Shown: positions 49,698-57,338 of the stretch, in pieces
Position numbering within the stretch: position 1 is the stretch's first letter
Layout of the letters: every line of letters begins with the position of its first letter
From: Rickettsiales bacterium
GTDB taxonomy: Bacteria > Pseudomonadota > Alphaproteobacteria > G027485855
Assembly (NCBI GenBank): GCA_027485855.1
Contig: JAIXQD010000030.1
Location: forward strand, 209,468 to 273,467
Reading direction: 5' to 3'
DNA: 64,000 nucleotides
Made by a program: the position numbers and the translations under genes
Notes under the pieces: generated by a model
The model's input: only the letters and a program-made list of their open reading frames with translations
Databases searched by the model: none
Told to the model about the DNA's origin: nothing

Positions 49698-50104
49698 GTT
49701 CAACTCCAATGTTAGCGGTGGGGGGGAAGGCAACCACAAAACAACAAAAAACCCGCCAGACAAGTCGGGCGGGTGGGGGTAAAACCGGAGGCAAGAAAAC
49801 CAGATGAGCCTAAAATGGGTGGGCCAGAAACAGGCTGAGGAAACTGGTTGTGGGGGCGGCCATAATCCTCTTGCGGATAATTTTCAAAACTGGTGGGCAA
49901 GTTTAAGAGCAAAATCACTCCTCAAAATGCGGTTAACAGATGCACAGTAAATTAATCTGATGGCCTATCTTATGAGTGATTTGGGTTAATAAAAGATTAA
50001 CCGGCTAGCTTTGGCGGCAATATGTGGTAGGGGGCGCGTGATATATGCACCACATAAGGTGTGGTTGGCCTTATGGCGAGCTGCTATGGCCCTAGCTGTG
50101 GCTT
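49698..50104. other. Gap between phoH and the Sel1-like gene, possible small RNA
   Basis: About 400 bases without a protein gene I can support. The minus-strand stretch 49918 to 49775 leads into the terminator at 49736-49774 and could be a small RNA or leader of roughly 150-200 bases. A GTG-started frame at 49918 (67 codons, Pro/Phe/Gly-rich) runs through the terminator hairpin, so it is not convincing as a gene. Confidence 0.35.
49736..49774 (-). terminator. Intrinsic terminator just upstream of phoH
   Basis: On the minus strand, a 7-bp GC-rich stem (49774-49768 with 49757-49751, ACCCGCC and complement) is followed by TTTTTTGTTGTTTTG. It lies in the phoH 5' leader. It either ends an upstream small transcript or acts as an attenuator for phoH. 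Confidence 0.7.
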
Positions 50105-51841
50105 TTACCCATTACGCAGCGAATAAACCAAATTATTAATGGCCGCGGTGAGGAGGTCACGCAGTGGCACGGGGCGCGTGCTTTCGAGTGGCTCGGTTAA
50201 AAATGGCCCACGCACGGGCTGGCCTGCGGCATCATAGGCGGTGATATTGAGCATGGTGCCGGGCATGGCATTTTCGCCATCGATGCTGGCCGTTGAGGTG
50301 TAGCAAAGCTGCGATAAAGAAGTGCCATTGGCAGGGTTGACATAATCAACGCGCAGGCAATTTGACGCCACGCTATAGCTTGGCGTTATTTCTGTCGGAA
50401 GCTGAACCATCGGGATTTCTACCGGCACGGTGCGAAGGGGCGGTAGCTCTTCTACGGTAACGGGTATGGGTGTGCGGTCGATGATAATAGGTTCGCGCAC
50501 TGGTTGTGCTGCTGGTGCGGGTGCTGCTGGAGCTGGTGCCACGGGTGCGGGTGCTGCCACTCTGGGTGGTGCGACCAAATTTTCTGGCTTAGGCACGGGC
50601 ACAGGCGTTGGCGCTGCGGGCGGCGTGAAGGTGACTTTATCGGCAAATTCGGGCAAGGTGCGGATATAGGCTAAATCATGAATGGCTTGCGCATTGCCAG
50701 CACGGGCGGCTTGCTCGTAAAGCTGAATGGCTAAATCTTGATTTTGTGGCAGGCCCTGTGTGCCATTAAACAAATAATAGGCGGCATCTTTGAGGGCTTG
50801 TGGGTTACCTTGCTCGGCTGCAGCAAAAATTGCCTGCATTCTGCTTGAAGCGCCATCGCCTAATAAGGCCTGCGCTTGATCTATCGCTGAAACTGTTGGC
50901 ACAGGTGCTGGAATTGGCGCAGGTGCTGCGGGTGCTGCATCAGTCGGTGCTGGGGCCGGTGCTGGGGCCGGTGTTGGAGCTGGTGATGGGGCGGGGCTTG
51001 ACCCGCTAGGAATATTATCAGTATGTGGCGTTGTGGCGCTACCAGCAGCGGTACCCGCACCAATAACGGGGGCTTGACCAAACAACCAATCATGCACCGC
51101 CATGCCAGCAAAGCCAAAGGCCACGCCGCACACTGTGCTGAGCGCAAAAGATTTGAAGAATGTGCCAAACTTATAGCTGTTGGGCTTAAATAAATATTGG
51201 CCAATGCTTTTAATGCTGTTGTGACCATCGGCGCGCGATGCCGCTCTGGCGCAAGCCACCGCGCCTGAAATTGTGCCGGCCAACACTGCACCAATGATAA
51301 TAAGCCCACCCGCCGGAATACCGATGCTGGCAGCGGCGCCCACTAAAGCTGTTTTAGCAGCAAAGGTAGCAACGCCTTGCAAAGCGCCAATGGCCAGCGC
51401 CTGTTTGGCATGTTCAGACAGGCTAAAACTATAAGGCTGCGTTTGACTACCGGTGACGATTTGCTCGGCTTGTAATTCGAGCACGTCATCTACGGGCGCA
51501 GTATTTGGCGCAGTATTTTCGGGTGCTGATTCTGGCACGGCTTGCATGTTGGCGGCTTGTTGGGCGGCCAATGCAGCTGCAAGAGCAGCGCCAATTGAAT
51601 CATCTTTATTGTCTGGCGCTATGGGGCCTTGCAATGAATCAGTGCTGGGGTTGTTGCTGTAACCCATCAGCCAGCGCAGCAACCAGTGTTTCTTTTTTTC
51701 TTTTGCAGCTTTTTCTTCATCGCTATCGCTTGCTTGCGGCAATAATTTGGGCGGCTCGGCTGGCGCATCGCCACGCAATATCGCCAAGAAATCGAGCTCT
51801 TGCGGCGTATGGCCAGCAGATGGTGCAGCAATGGCGGTCAT
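50105..51841 (-). CDS. Large membrane protein with Sel1-like repeats and proline-rich linkers
   Basis: 578 residues, no full-length family recognised. In order: polar N-terminus with basic patch KEKKKHWLLRWL; an acidic Ala/Gln-rich stretch; hydrophobic segments at about 150-190 and 230-262 (GVATFAAKTALVGAAASIGIPAGGLIIIGAVLAG; FGTFFKSFALSTVCGVAFGFAGM); a Pro/Ala linker of about 50 residues; two Sel1/TPR-like repeats (IFAAAEQGNPQALKDAAYYLF and LAIQLYEQAARAGNAQAIHDLAYI); another Pro-rich linker; and a beta-rich C-terminal domain with two Cys (NCLRVDY, QLCYTS). It is likely an inner-membrane envelope protein. Divergent from the Asn-rich secreted protein. Confidence 0.7.
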   Translation of the reverse strand: MTAIAAPSAGHTPQELDFLAILRGDAPAEPPKLLPQASDSDEEKAAKEKKKHWLLRWLMGYSNNPSTDSLQGPIAPDNKDDSIGAALAAALAAQQAANMQAVPESAPENTAPNTAPVDDVLELQAEQIVTGSQTQPYSFSLSEHAKQALAIGALQGVATFAAKTALVGAAASIGIPAGGLIIIGAVLAGTISGAVACARAASRADGHNSIKSIGQYLFKPNSYKFGTFFKSFALSTVCGVAFGFAGMAVHDWLFGQAPVIGAGTAAGSATTPHTDNIPSGSSPAPSPAPTPAPAPAPAPTDAAPAAPAPIPAPVPTVSAIDQAQALLGDGASSRMQAIFAAAEQGNPQALKDAAYYLFNGTQGLPQNQDLAIQLYEQAARAGNAQAIHDLAYIRTLPEFADKVTFTPPAAPTPVPVPKPENLVAPPRVAAPAPVAPAPAAPAPAAQPVREPIIIDRTPIPVTVEELPPLRTVPVEIPMVQLPTEITPSYSVASNCLRVDYVNPANGTSLSQLCYTSTASIDGENAMPGTMLNITAYDAAGQPVRGPFLTEPLESTRPVPLRDLLTAAINNLVYSLRNG

Positions 51842-52162
51842 ATTTTATCCTAACATTTATGCCTATATGGCCTTGCGGCCAAATAACGCCTTATGACGAA
51901 TTATGCTTGTTACATTATCATAAGGATTTGCAAGTAATTAGTGAATAACCGAAACAATTTCAATAAAATTGATGTATTAACACTTTTGAGAATAGTTTTG
52001 ATCTGGGCACATGAAAGAATAGCCGTATATTTTTTCGTTGACGCAACTATTTCGGTCCTTCATAAATATAACCCATCAGAGCTAAATAAAATAAGTGTTT
52101 AGAAATTTTACTGAAAAAATGCTCGGAAATTATTTAACAAAAACATAGCAGGGGAGCTATTT
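51842..52162. other. Divergent AT-rich intergenic region
   Basis: 321 bases with no gene. It should hold promoters for the Sel1-like gene (leftward) and the Asn-rich protein (rightward). Noticeably AT-rich. A small GGCC hairpin lies near 51868-51882. The best rightward promoter is TTGACG (52038-52043), 17-base gap, CATAAA (52061-52066). Confidence 0.45.
52038..52066 (+). promoter_or_regulatory. Candidate promoter of the Asn-rich secreted protein gene
   Basis: TTGACG, 17-base spacer and CATAAA, with a leader of about 90 bases to the GGGGAGC ribosome site and ATG 52163. Only by eye. Confidence 0.3.
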
Positions 52163-53167
52163 ATGACAAATTTATTCAAACAAGCCGCCGCCGCCATTGC
52201 TGCAGCATCATTATTGGTCGCTGCCGCTTCACCGGCTCTGGCTCAATCAGCCTCAAGCGCAACAGGCGTGGGCACTGCAACAAACACCAATAACATTGGT
52301 AACGCCAATATTAACGGCAATACTAACAATAATGGTAATGCCAACAGCAACACGCTGGTGGGCACTAACACCAGCACCAATAATAACGGCAATGCCAACA
52401 GCAACACGCTTGTCGGCGGCACAACGAACGTTGACAGCAGCAATGCTAATAGCAACACGCTTGTAGGCGGCGCAACTACAGTTGACGCCAGTAGTGCTAA
52501 CAGCAACACCAATATCGCTGGCGGTGGTGCAGGCGGTGCTGGTGGTAGCTCTGCTTCATCTTCCACAAGCACCGGCGGTAATTCTTCGGTCAACATTAAC
52601 AATCCGGGTGTTGCCATTGCCCCATCTGTGGTGATGGGTGGCGGCGGCGGTGGTGGCGGTATGTGTATGGCTGCTAACAGCATTTTTGGCTCGGTCGGTA
52701 TTGTCGGTTTTAGCGCTGGTTTTGGTAAGGGCGATGCCGAATTTGATGATAAGTGCGGTCAATTTGTCGCTGCCGTTGAGATGATGCGCAACCAAGAAGG
52801 CGCCATTTCGGCCACGGGTGTTATTGCTTTGGCTCGTCAGTTTGGCGTGATTGGTGACGCTTTAGAGCAAGTTGTACGTCAGGGCGCTGAAAATGGTTGC
52901 ACCACAGCATCGCCAGCTTCGTGCTTCTTGGGCATTGCGGCACCACAAGTTACACGGGTGATTACGGTTACTCCGCCAGCACCAATTGTTGCAGCGCCGA
53001 CCCCGATTATTGCTGCGCCAGAGCCAGCCGCGACTACACCGCGCACTGTGCGTCGTGCAGAGCCCCGTCGTGCAGCGCCGCCTGCTGCACCAGCTCGTCC
53101 GGCTACTACCTGCCCCGGTCAGTGTCCGGTAAGGGGTGCGCCCGTGGTGGCAACGCCTGGTGCCTAA
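52163..53167 (+). CDS. Secreted Asn-rich repeat protein
   Basis: 334 residues. Signal peptide (about 1-27, ending SPALAQ). Residues about 35-115 consist of four 17-18-residue repeats with the core NANSNTLVG, Asn/Thr/Gly-rich, suggestive of a beta-solenoid or amyloid-like stack. Next come Gly runs (about 117-170), a more ordinary helical segment with MCMAANSIFG and FDDKCGQFVAAVEMMRNQEG, the motif ENGCTTASPASCFLG, and a Pro/Ala-rich C-terminus ending in CPGQCPVRGAP. Five cysteines. A family was not recognised; surface or extracellular matrix protein is the likely kind. It is followed by an intrinsic terminator. Confidence 0.7.
   Translation: MTNLFKQAAAAIAAASLLVAAASPALAQSASSATGVGTATNTNNIGNANINGNTNNNGNANSNTLVGTNTSTNNNGNANSNTLVGGTTNVDSSNANSNTLVGGATTVDASSANSNTNIAGGGAGGAGGSSASSSTSTGGNSSVNINNPGVAIAPSVVMGGGGGGGGMCMAANSIFGSVGIVGFSAGFGKGDAEFDDKCGQFVAAVEMMRNQEGAISATGVIALARQFGVIGDALEQVVRQGAENGCTTASPASCFLGIAAPQVTRVITVTPPAPIVAAPTPIIAAPEPAATTPRTVRRAEPRRAAPPAAPARPATTCPGQCPVRGAPVVATPGA
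52270..52520 (+). repeat. Tandem repeats encoding NANSNTLVG units
   Basis: Four imperfect units of 51-54 bp (AATGCCAACAGCAACACG-type core) within the Asn-rich protein gene. The cores are well conserved at DNA level, so copy-number variation between strains is plausible. Confidence 0.8.
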
Positions 53168-53216
53168 CTAAGAAGTTAGTTAACGGCTTATTAACCATAG
53201 ATACAGTTTCCCCTGG

Positions 53217-53254
53217 GCGCCCGTTGGAAAGTTTATCCAGCGGGCGCTTTTTTT
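53217..53254 (+). terminator. Rho-independent terminator after the Asn-rich protein gene
   Basis: 12-bp stem (53217-53228 with 53236-53247, one G-T pair), 7-base loop, then seven T. Confidence 0.9.
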
Positions 53255-53370
53255 GAAAATAATTTCCATGAAAGTAAAGACGGAATGGACAATAACCGTT
53301 CCGTATGGATAATCAATATATCGATGTTTTGCAATTTACATAAATAACAACATTTCCGGGGGGAAATATC

Positions 53371-53985
53371 ATGCAAAGTTTAAAACAAAGTCATAAGCCA
53401 GGCCAAATCGCTAAAATTGCCCGTTGGTCGGGTGTGTTGGCAGCGGGCCTTATGGCCTCGGCCTGTGCGACAACAACTGTGCAACTGCCGCCCTCTGGTC
53501 TAAATGCGGCCGCTTGCATGCAAACACAAACCACAACCGATGGTCGCCGCGGTCAAAGCACGCAAACCTTCTCGAATGATTGCGCCACAGGCACCATTGC
53601 CATGGAAATGAGCAGAAGCGACGATCCCGCTTTGCAAGCTATGGGCATTGCCATTTTGGCCGATACCGACCCCGCTATTCAACAATTGCTGACCCAATAT
53701 CGTGATGGTAACCCGCAAGTGGTGGCCAGTGCGCAGCAAATTGCCAGCCTTATGGCCTCAAACAACGCTGACCCCGTCATGCAAAATATGAGCCGTCGTA
53801 TTGGCGCGCAGCTTTATGTGGGTGCCGCCCCCGAAAAACAGCAACAAGTGTTTAATATACTGCAACAAGGCGGGCAAGATGCCACCGCACTTATTGCGCA
53901 AGCCACAGCCGCCAACCCCGCGCCGTGCCGCATGGTGACAGTGACTGGCCCCAATGGCCCGATTGGCCGTTTTGTCTGCCAATAG
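53371..53985 (+). CDS. Lipoprotein of unknown function
   Basis: 204 residues. Basic N-terminus, hydrophobic core, and lipobox MASAC (Cys at about 33), followed by a Gln/Thr-rich stretch (MQTQTTTDGRRGQSTQTFSN) and an all-helical middle. Cysteines at about 50, 71, 190 and 203. The C-terminal CRMVTVTGPNGPIGRFVCQ may be a disulfide-closed hairpin. A GGGGGG site precedes ATG 53371. Family not recognised. Same orientation as the Asn-rich protein, from which it is separated by a terminator. Confidence 0.65.
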   Translation: MQSLKQSHKPGQIAKIARWSGVLAAGLMASACATTTVQLPPSGLNAAACMQTQTTTDGRRGQSTQTFSNDCATGTIAMEMSRSDDPALQAMGIAILADTDPAIQQLLTQYRDGNPQVVASAQQIASLMASNNADPVMQNMSRRIGAQLYVGAAPEKQQQVFNILQQGGQDATALIAQATAANPAPCRMVTVTGPNGPIGRFVCQ

Positions 53986-54073
53986 CAATTGGCCATTATG
54001 TGTGCCAATAATATATAGGAATATTATCTTATATAGCTGTTGTGTGTTAGCTGACCGTTTTTGGTGACTGTTC

Positions 54074-54565
54074 TTAGCCGGCGCTTTTGGCTAAGAGCGG
54101 GGTGCGGCCGGCCTCAACCCACACAAAATGGTCCTGGCCATATTCGGCCGCAAGGTTTTGCGCCAGGTGCCAGCCAATATTAAGTGCCAACCAACCCCGT
54201 TGCAGCGCATCGCCCGTTTGCTCGTCATAGGCGACATAGGGCAGAATTGTGAGGCCATCTTCACGCAGGCGCGCTTTGAGCTCGCGCACAGCAATGCCAG
54301 CCAGTGGGCCATCCATTGCGGGCAGGTTGGTGGCGGGGTAAGCGGCCAGCAGCGCCGCGCTGACAGCGCGGGCGCGAGTCAGCAGCGCTTGCAGTGGCGC
54401 GCACTCTTCGCTGATATGCAGCGACCAGCTGCCGCCTTCGCTTTGCACGCTATAGCGCGCCAAAGTAAGATTAGCCGCCGATAAATCGGGCTGGCGTGCG
54501 GGCAGTAGGCTTGGGTCAATATCGGTTGTGGGCACTGAGAAAGCGACGCTGGCAGGAAGGCTCAT
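54074..54565 (-). CDS. Protein of unknown function, DUF3293-like C-terminus
   Basis: 163 residues, soluble. The second half (AAYPATNLPAMDGPLAGIAVRELKARLREDG, then LALNIGWHLAQNLAAEYGQDHFVWVEAG) follows the order seen in DUF3293 proteins: an Ala/Tyr/Pro segment, a long helix, and a final FGQ-type helix before a hydrophobic strand. This is a tentative likeness. Lies between two lipoprotein genes on the opposite strand. Confidence 0.5.
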   Translation of the reverse strand: MSLPASVAFSVPTTDIDPSLLPARQPDLSAANLTLARYSVQSEGGSWSLHISEECAPLQALLTRARAVSAALLAAYPATNLPAMDGPLAGIAVRELKARLREDGLTILPYVAYDEQTGDALQRGWLALNIGWHLAQNLAAEYGQDHFVWVEAGRTPLLAKSAG

Positions 54566-54778
54566 GAGGGGCTCGCAATGCTGTATGCGTGAATGGTTGA
54601 TTTAACCTTAACTGATTCGGGCATTGCCCCAACAAGGATGCGACAAAATATTAAAATTGGCTTTGTGGCTGAGTCTTTGTTGCCACAGTCGGGTGCCGCA
54701 GTGATGAAACTAAATCTGTGGTTGGTTTTTGCCAGTCAAAACGTACAATTGATAGGACGAATAAATTTGGGGATGCAG

Positions 54779-55063
54779 ATGACACATTTTACCGCAAAGG
54801 CCATAGAGGCTGGTTCTAAATGGCGCAACACTTTGGTGATGGCCGCCATTGGCCTTGCCTGCATTGGTTTGTCGGCCTGTGGCCAGCCGCAAAATGGCTC
54901 ACAAAGTCAACCAAACACACAAAAAGAAAGCACCATTAAACAAGCACAGCAAACCGTTGAAGAAAACGGCGCGGCCAACCGTTGTGCGCCAGATGCCCCG
55001 GCCTCGTGCTATTTGGGTGTGCCGCATACATCACCCGCGCCGTCGCAAGCGCCACAACCCTAA
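54779..55063 (+). CDS. Small lipoprotein sharing a motif with the Asn-rich protein
   Basis: 94 residues. Hydrophobic N-terminal stretch ends in the lipobox GLSAC (Cys at about 36), then a Gln/Asn/Ser-rich linker and the C-terminal motif ENGAANRCAPDAPASCYLG, closely like ENGCTTASPASCFLG in the protein at 52163. Start 54779 has a TTGGGG site 6 bases upstream; ATG 54773 is in frame. Unknown function. The shared motif suggests both bind the same partner or are derived from one domain. Confidence 0.6.
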   Translation: MTHFTAKAIEAGSKWRNTLVMAAIGLACIGLSACGQPQNGSQSQPNTQKESTIKQAQQTVEENGAANRCAPDAPASCYLGVPHTSPAPSQAPQP

Positions 55064-55084
55064 AATATTTTCCGCTAACTTTTT

Positions 55085-55930
55085 TTACGGCCTGCCCAAG
55101 ATAATGCGATTATCGCGGCGGATATTGGCCGTGCGAGAGCTGCTGCTATCGCCGGTTTTAAAGGCTTTATCAGCAAACAAATTACCGCTTTGTGCCGCGG
55201 TAAATATGCTGGGTGCGCCATTATCAAGCAAGGTTATGCGCAGGCCAATAGCATTAGCGCGTGAGGTGCGATTGCTGTCGGTGCTGCTGAGCAGCAATAA
55301 GGTGTGTGGCAAGATTTTTATTTCGGCCGAGGCAATCAGCAAGCGCTGACTTTGCGTGCTGCCAGCTTCATCATAGCTGCGATAAGTGCCAAAGGCCTTG
55401 GCCCAAGGCATGAAGGGCAGGGTGCTGCCAATTTCAAAATCATAGCCGGCTAAGCTTTGCTCTAGCGCATTATTGACGCGCTCATCGCCGCCGATATGCC
55501 AATAGCGATTAGCGGTAAATTCAAGCGGTGCCAGGTCAAAATCAAGGCCAAGGCTGGTGCGCTGGTTGCCGCCCGAAAATTCGTAGTCATAAAAACCATT
55601 GATGCCGGCAACCCAAGCCTTGCTGGCGGGCATATAACGATAAGCCGCGCCAAAATTGCCAGCATCACGCCAAATCCGGTTTTGCTTATAGCGCCAGCCG
55701 CTGATTTGCATCAGCACTGTTTGCTGTTGGTCGGCGCTTTGCAGCAATGGCTGCCATGAGCGAAAATTATAGGTCGAGCCACTATTGATGGTGAAATTAC
55801 CCTGCACCTCGGTGCGCTTAAGCCAATCGGTGCTGGGTGTTTGCCATTGTAGCTCAGCTTTGGCGGGCGTGCTTACAGCGAGGCTGAGAGTTGCAAGAAT
55901 GACAAATAGCAGCGTGCGGCTTTGCGACAT
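55085..55930 (-). CDS. Inverse autotransporter beta-barrel domain protein, no passenger
   Basis: 281 residues. Signal peptide (1-25, ending TPAKAE), then amphipathic strands characteristic of the intimin/invasin-type inverse autotransporter barrel: GINGFYDYEFSGGNQRTSLGLDFDLAPLEFTANRYW is the most recognisable segment. There is no C-terminal Ig-like passenger. It would form an outer-membrane barrel. Its 3' end lies 21 bases from the small lipoprotein gene (convergent). Stand-alone barrels of this kind are annotated but functionally unexplained. Confidence 0.72.
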   Translation of the reverse strand: MSQSRTLLFVILATLSLAVSTPAKAELQWQTPSTDWLKRTEVQGNFTINSGSTYNFRSWQPLLQSADQQQTVLMQISGWRYKQNRIWRDAGNFGAAYRYMPASKAWVAGINGFYDYEFSGGNQRTSLGLDFDLAPLEFTANRYWHIGGDERVNNALEQSLAGYDFEIGSTLPFMPWAKAFGTYRSYDEAGSTQSQRLLIASAEIKILPHTLLLLSSTDSNRTSRANAIGLRITLLDNGAPSIFTAAQSGNLFADKAFKTGDSSSSRTANIRRDNRIILGRP

Positions 55931-56023
55931 AATAATCTCCGGTCAGTTATGGCGCTCAAGATAAACAAGGCCAGCAGCCCTGCCAAGCAGAAAGCGCAGC
56001 AAACATAAATTTGTAGGCAGGTT

Positions 56024-56596
56024 TTAGCGGGGTTTTGGTGATAAAAATGCAGGTGGCGTTGCGGGTTTGGCGAGTTCGGGGCGGAGTGCCAAAAAAATGA
56101 GCCGCTCATGTTGTGCATCAGCAATGGCAATGTGCTCTGTGGCTGGGTTTTGTGGTGCAGGCATTGGCAGGGAATGCTGATGCGGGCGTAACTCTTTCAT
56201 ATCGCGGAAGGTGGTTTTCTCTATGCCATAAGTGTCGTGCAGCGCCTTACGCAGCGCCAACTGTCCGCCAAAAATGCGGCACAAAACATAAAAATCATAG
56301 CTCCCATTATGCGCCCAGATGTTGATGGTGGTGGGCGCGCGCTCGCCCGTGGGCGGCGCAAAGAGTGCCAGCAGCGCAGCTTTAATTTCGGTCAGGCTTT
56401 GCCGTTGCTCGGGTAAGGGTAATTTGGCCAGCACATTTTGCTCTAGCCAATGGCCTTTATATTTTTGCTCATCAATGGTGTTGCTTACACCATAAAAACT
56501 GCGACCATCCAGCGTGACCAAGCCAATGCTGATAAAATCTATGCCCATGCCGCTATCGGGCAAATCGGCAAATTCAGTATCAAGGAAGTAATGCAT
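56024..56596 (-). CDS. 3'-5' exoribonuclease (Rv2179c-like)
   Basis: 190 residues with a DEDDh-type exonuclease layout: N-terminal YFLDTEFADL (Asp and Glu), GIDFISIGLVTLDG, NGSYDFYVLC with the middle Asp, and the terminal HIAIADAQHERLIFL with His and Asp. This matches the family of Mycobacterium Rv2179c, a 3'-5' exoribonuclease. Pro-rich C-terminus. A monocistronic gene. Confidence 0.75.
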   Translation of the reverse strand: MHYFLDTEFADLPDSGMGIDFISIGLVTLDGRSFYGVSNTIDEQKYKGHWLEQNVLAKLPLPEQRQSLTEIKAALLALFAPPTGERAPTTINIWAHNGSYDFYVLCRIFGGQLALRKALHDTYGIEKTTFRDMKELRPHQHSLPMPAPQNPATEHIAIADAQHERLIFLALRPELAKPATPPAFLSPKPR

Positions 56597-56672
56597 ATGT
56601 GTCTCGTTTATTGAGCGATAATCATGCTAGCTTAGCATGATACGGCGCCGCAACTATTTTATGTGGCGCTGG

Positions 56673-57293
56673 TTATAGCGGAGACGCTTCTGTTTCTAGG
56701 CGCTCGCGACGCTCAACAAGTGTTTCGCCTTCATATTCCCAATAGATGGGGCCCTGAGCCGATGTTTGCTGCCAGCCATAGTCGCGGGTGAGAATGTCGG
56801 CTGCGGCACGCGACAGGCTGGTTTCTTCACCATTCATCTCAATGGTGTTGTTGGTTTTAACTATGGCATAAATTTCAGGGTTGCGCGTAAAAGTAATGCG
56901 CGCACCTATGGGTACTTGTGCGACAGCAAAGTTAAATCTTTCGGCTTTTCTGCGGGCATTTTCTAGGGCGCGTTGGTCGTCGGCGGTTTCAACAAAATCG
57001 TGCCCTGGCGTTACATTGTTTATTTCGGCCAGCCTTAATGCGGCAACAGCACGCTCGGGCGCTAAAAGAAAAAACTCACGCGATTGACGCACGCGCTTTT
57101 CGCCAAAGGCTTCGTGTAATTGCTTTTCAACAAAAATTGCATCCTTCACTTCGGCCGCATAAAAGCAGGTGAAGGGGAGGGGGATTGAGGTGCTGTCGAG
57201 GCTTCGTAAACGTTGCTCAAGGTTGGTGGTGCGGCCAATTTTGATGTAGCCGGGCATGGCCTCGTTGGTGAGGATATATATTATCTCAGCCAT
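56673..57293 (-). CDS. GIY-YIG nuclease family protein with extra C-terminal domain
   Basis: 206 residues. The N-terminal 85 resemble the T5orf172/MUG113 branch of GIY-YIG nucleases: IYILTNEAMPGYIKIGRT, FYAAEVKDAIFVEKQLHEAFGEKRV and REFF. The second half (GARITFTRNPEIYAIVKTNNTIEMNGEETSLSRAA and beyond) resembles a DNA-binding RAMA-like or restriction-enzyme adenine-methylated type module, not a nuclease. No restriction or repair partner is next to it. Substrate is unknown; it may be a solitary DNA-binding nuclease. Confidence 0.72.
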   Translation of the reverse strand: MAEIIYILTNEAMPGYIKIGRTTNLEQRLRSLDSTSIPLPFTCFYAAEVKDAIFVEKQLHEAFGEKRVRQSREFFLLAPERAVAALRLAEINNVTPGHDFVETADDQRALENARRKAERFNFAVAQVPIGARITFTRNPEIYAIVKTNNTIEMNGEETSLSRAAADILTRDYGWQQTSAQGPIYWEYEGETLVERRERLETEASPL

Positions 57294-57338
57294 GCACTTT
57301 GCCCTTCTTTAGCTGTGGCCTTTATTGTAAGCCGCGCC

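Noticed and set aside
49712..49918. 67-codon Pro/Phe-rich minus-strand frame upstream of phoH
   Set aside because: It begins with GTG with no spacing to the GAGGA site and reads through a strong intrinsic terminator; a small RNA or leader is more likely.
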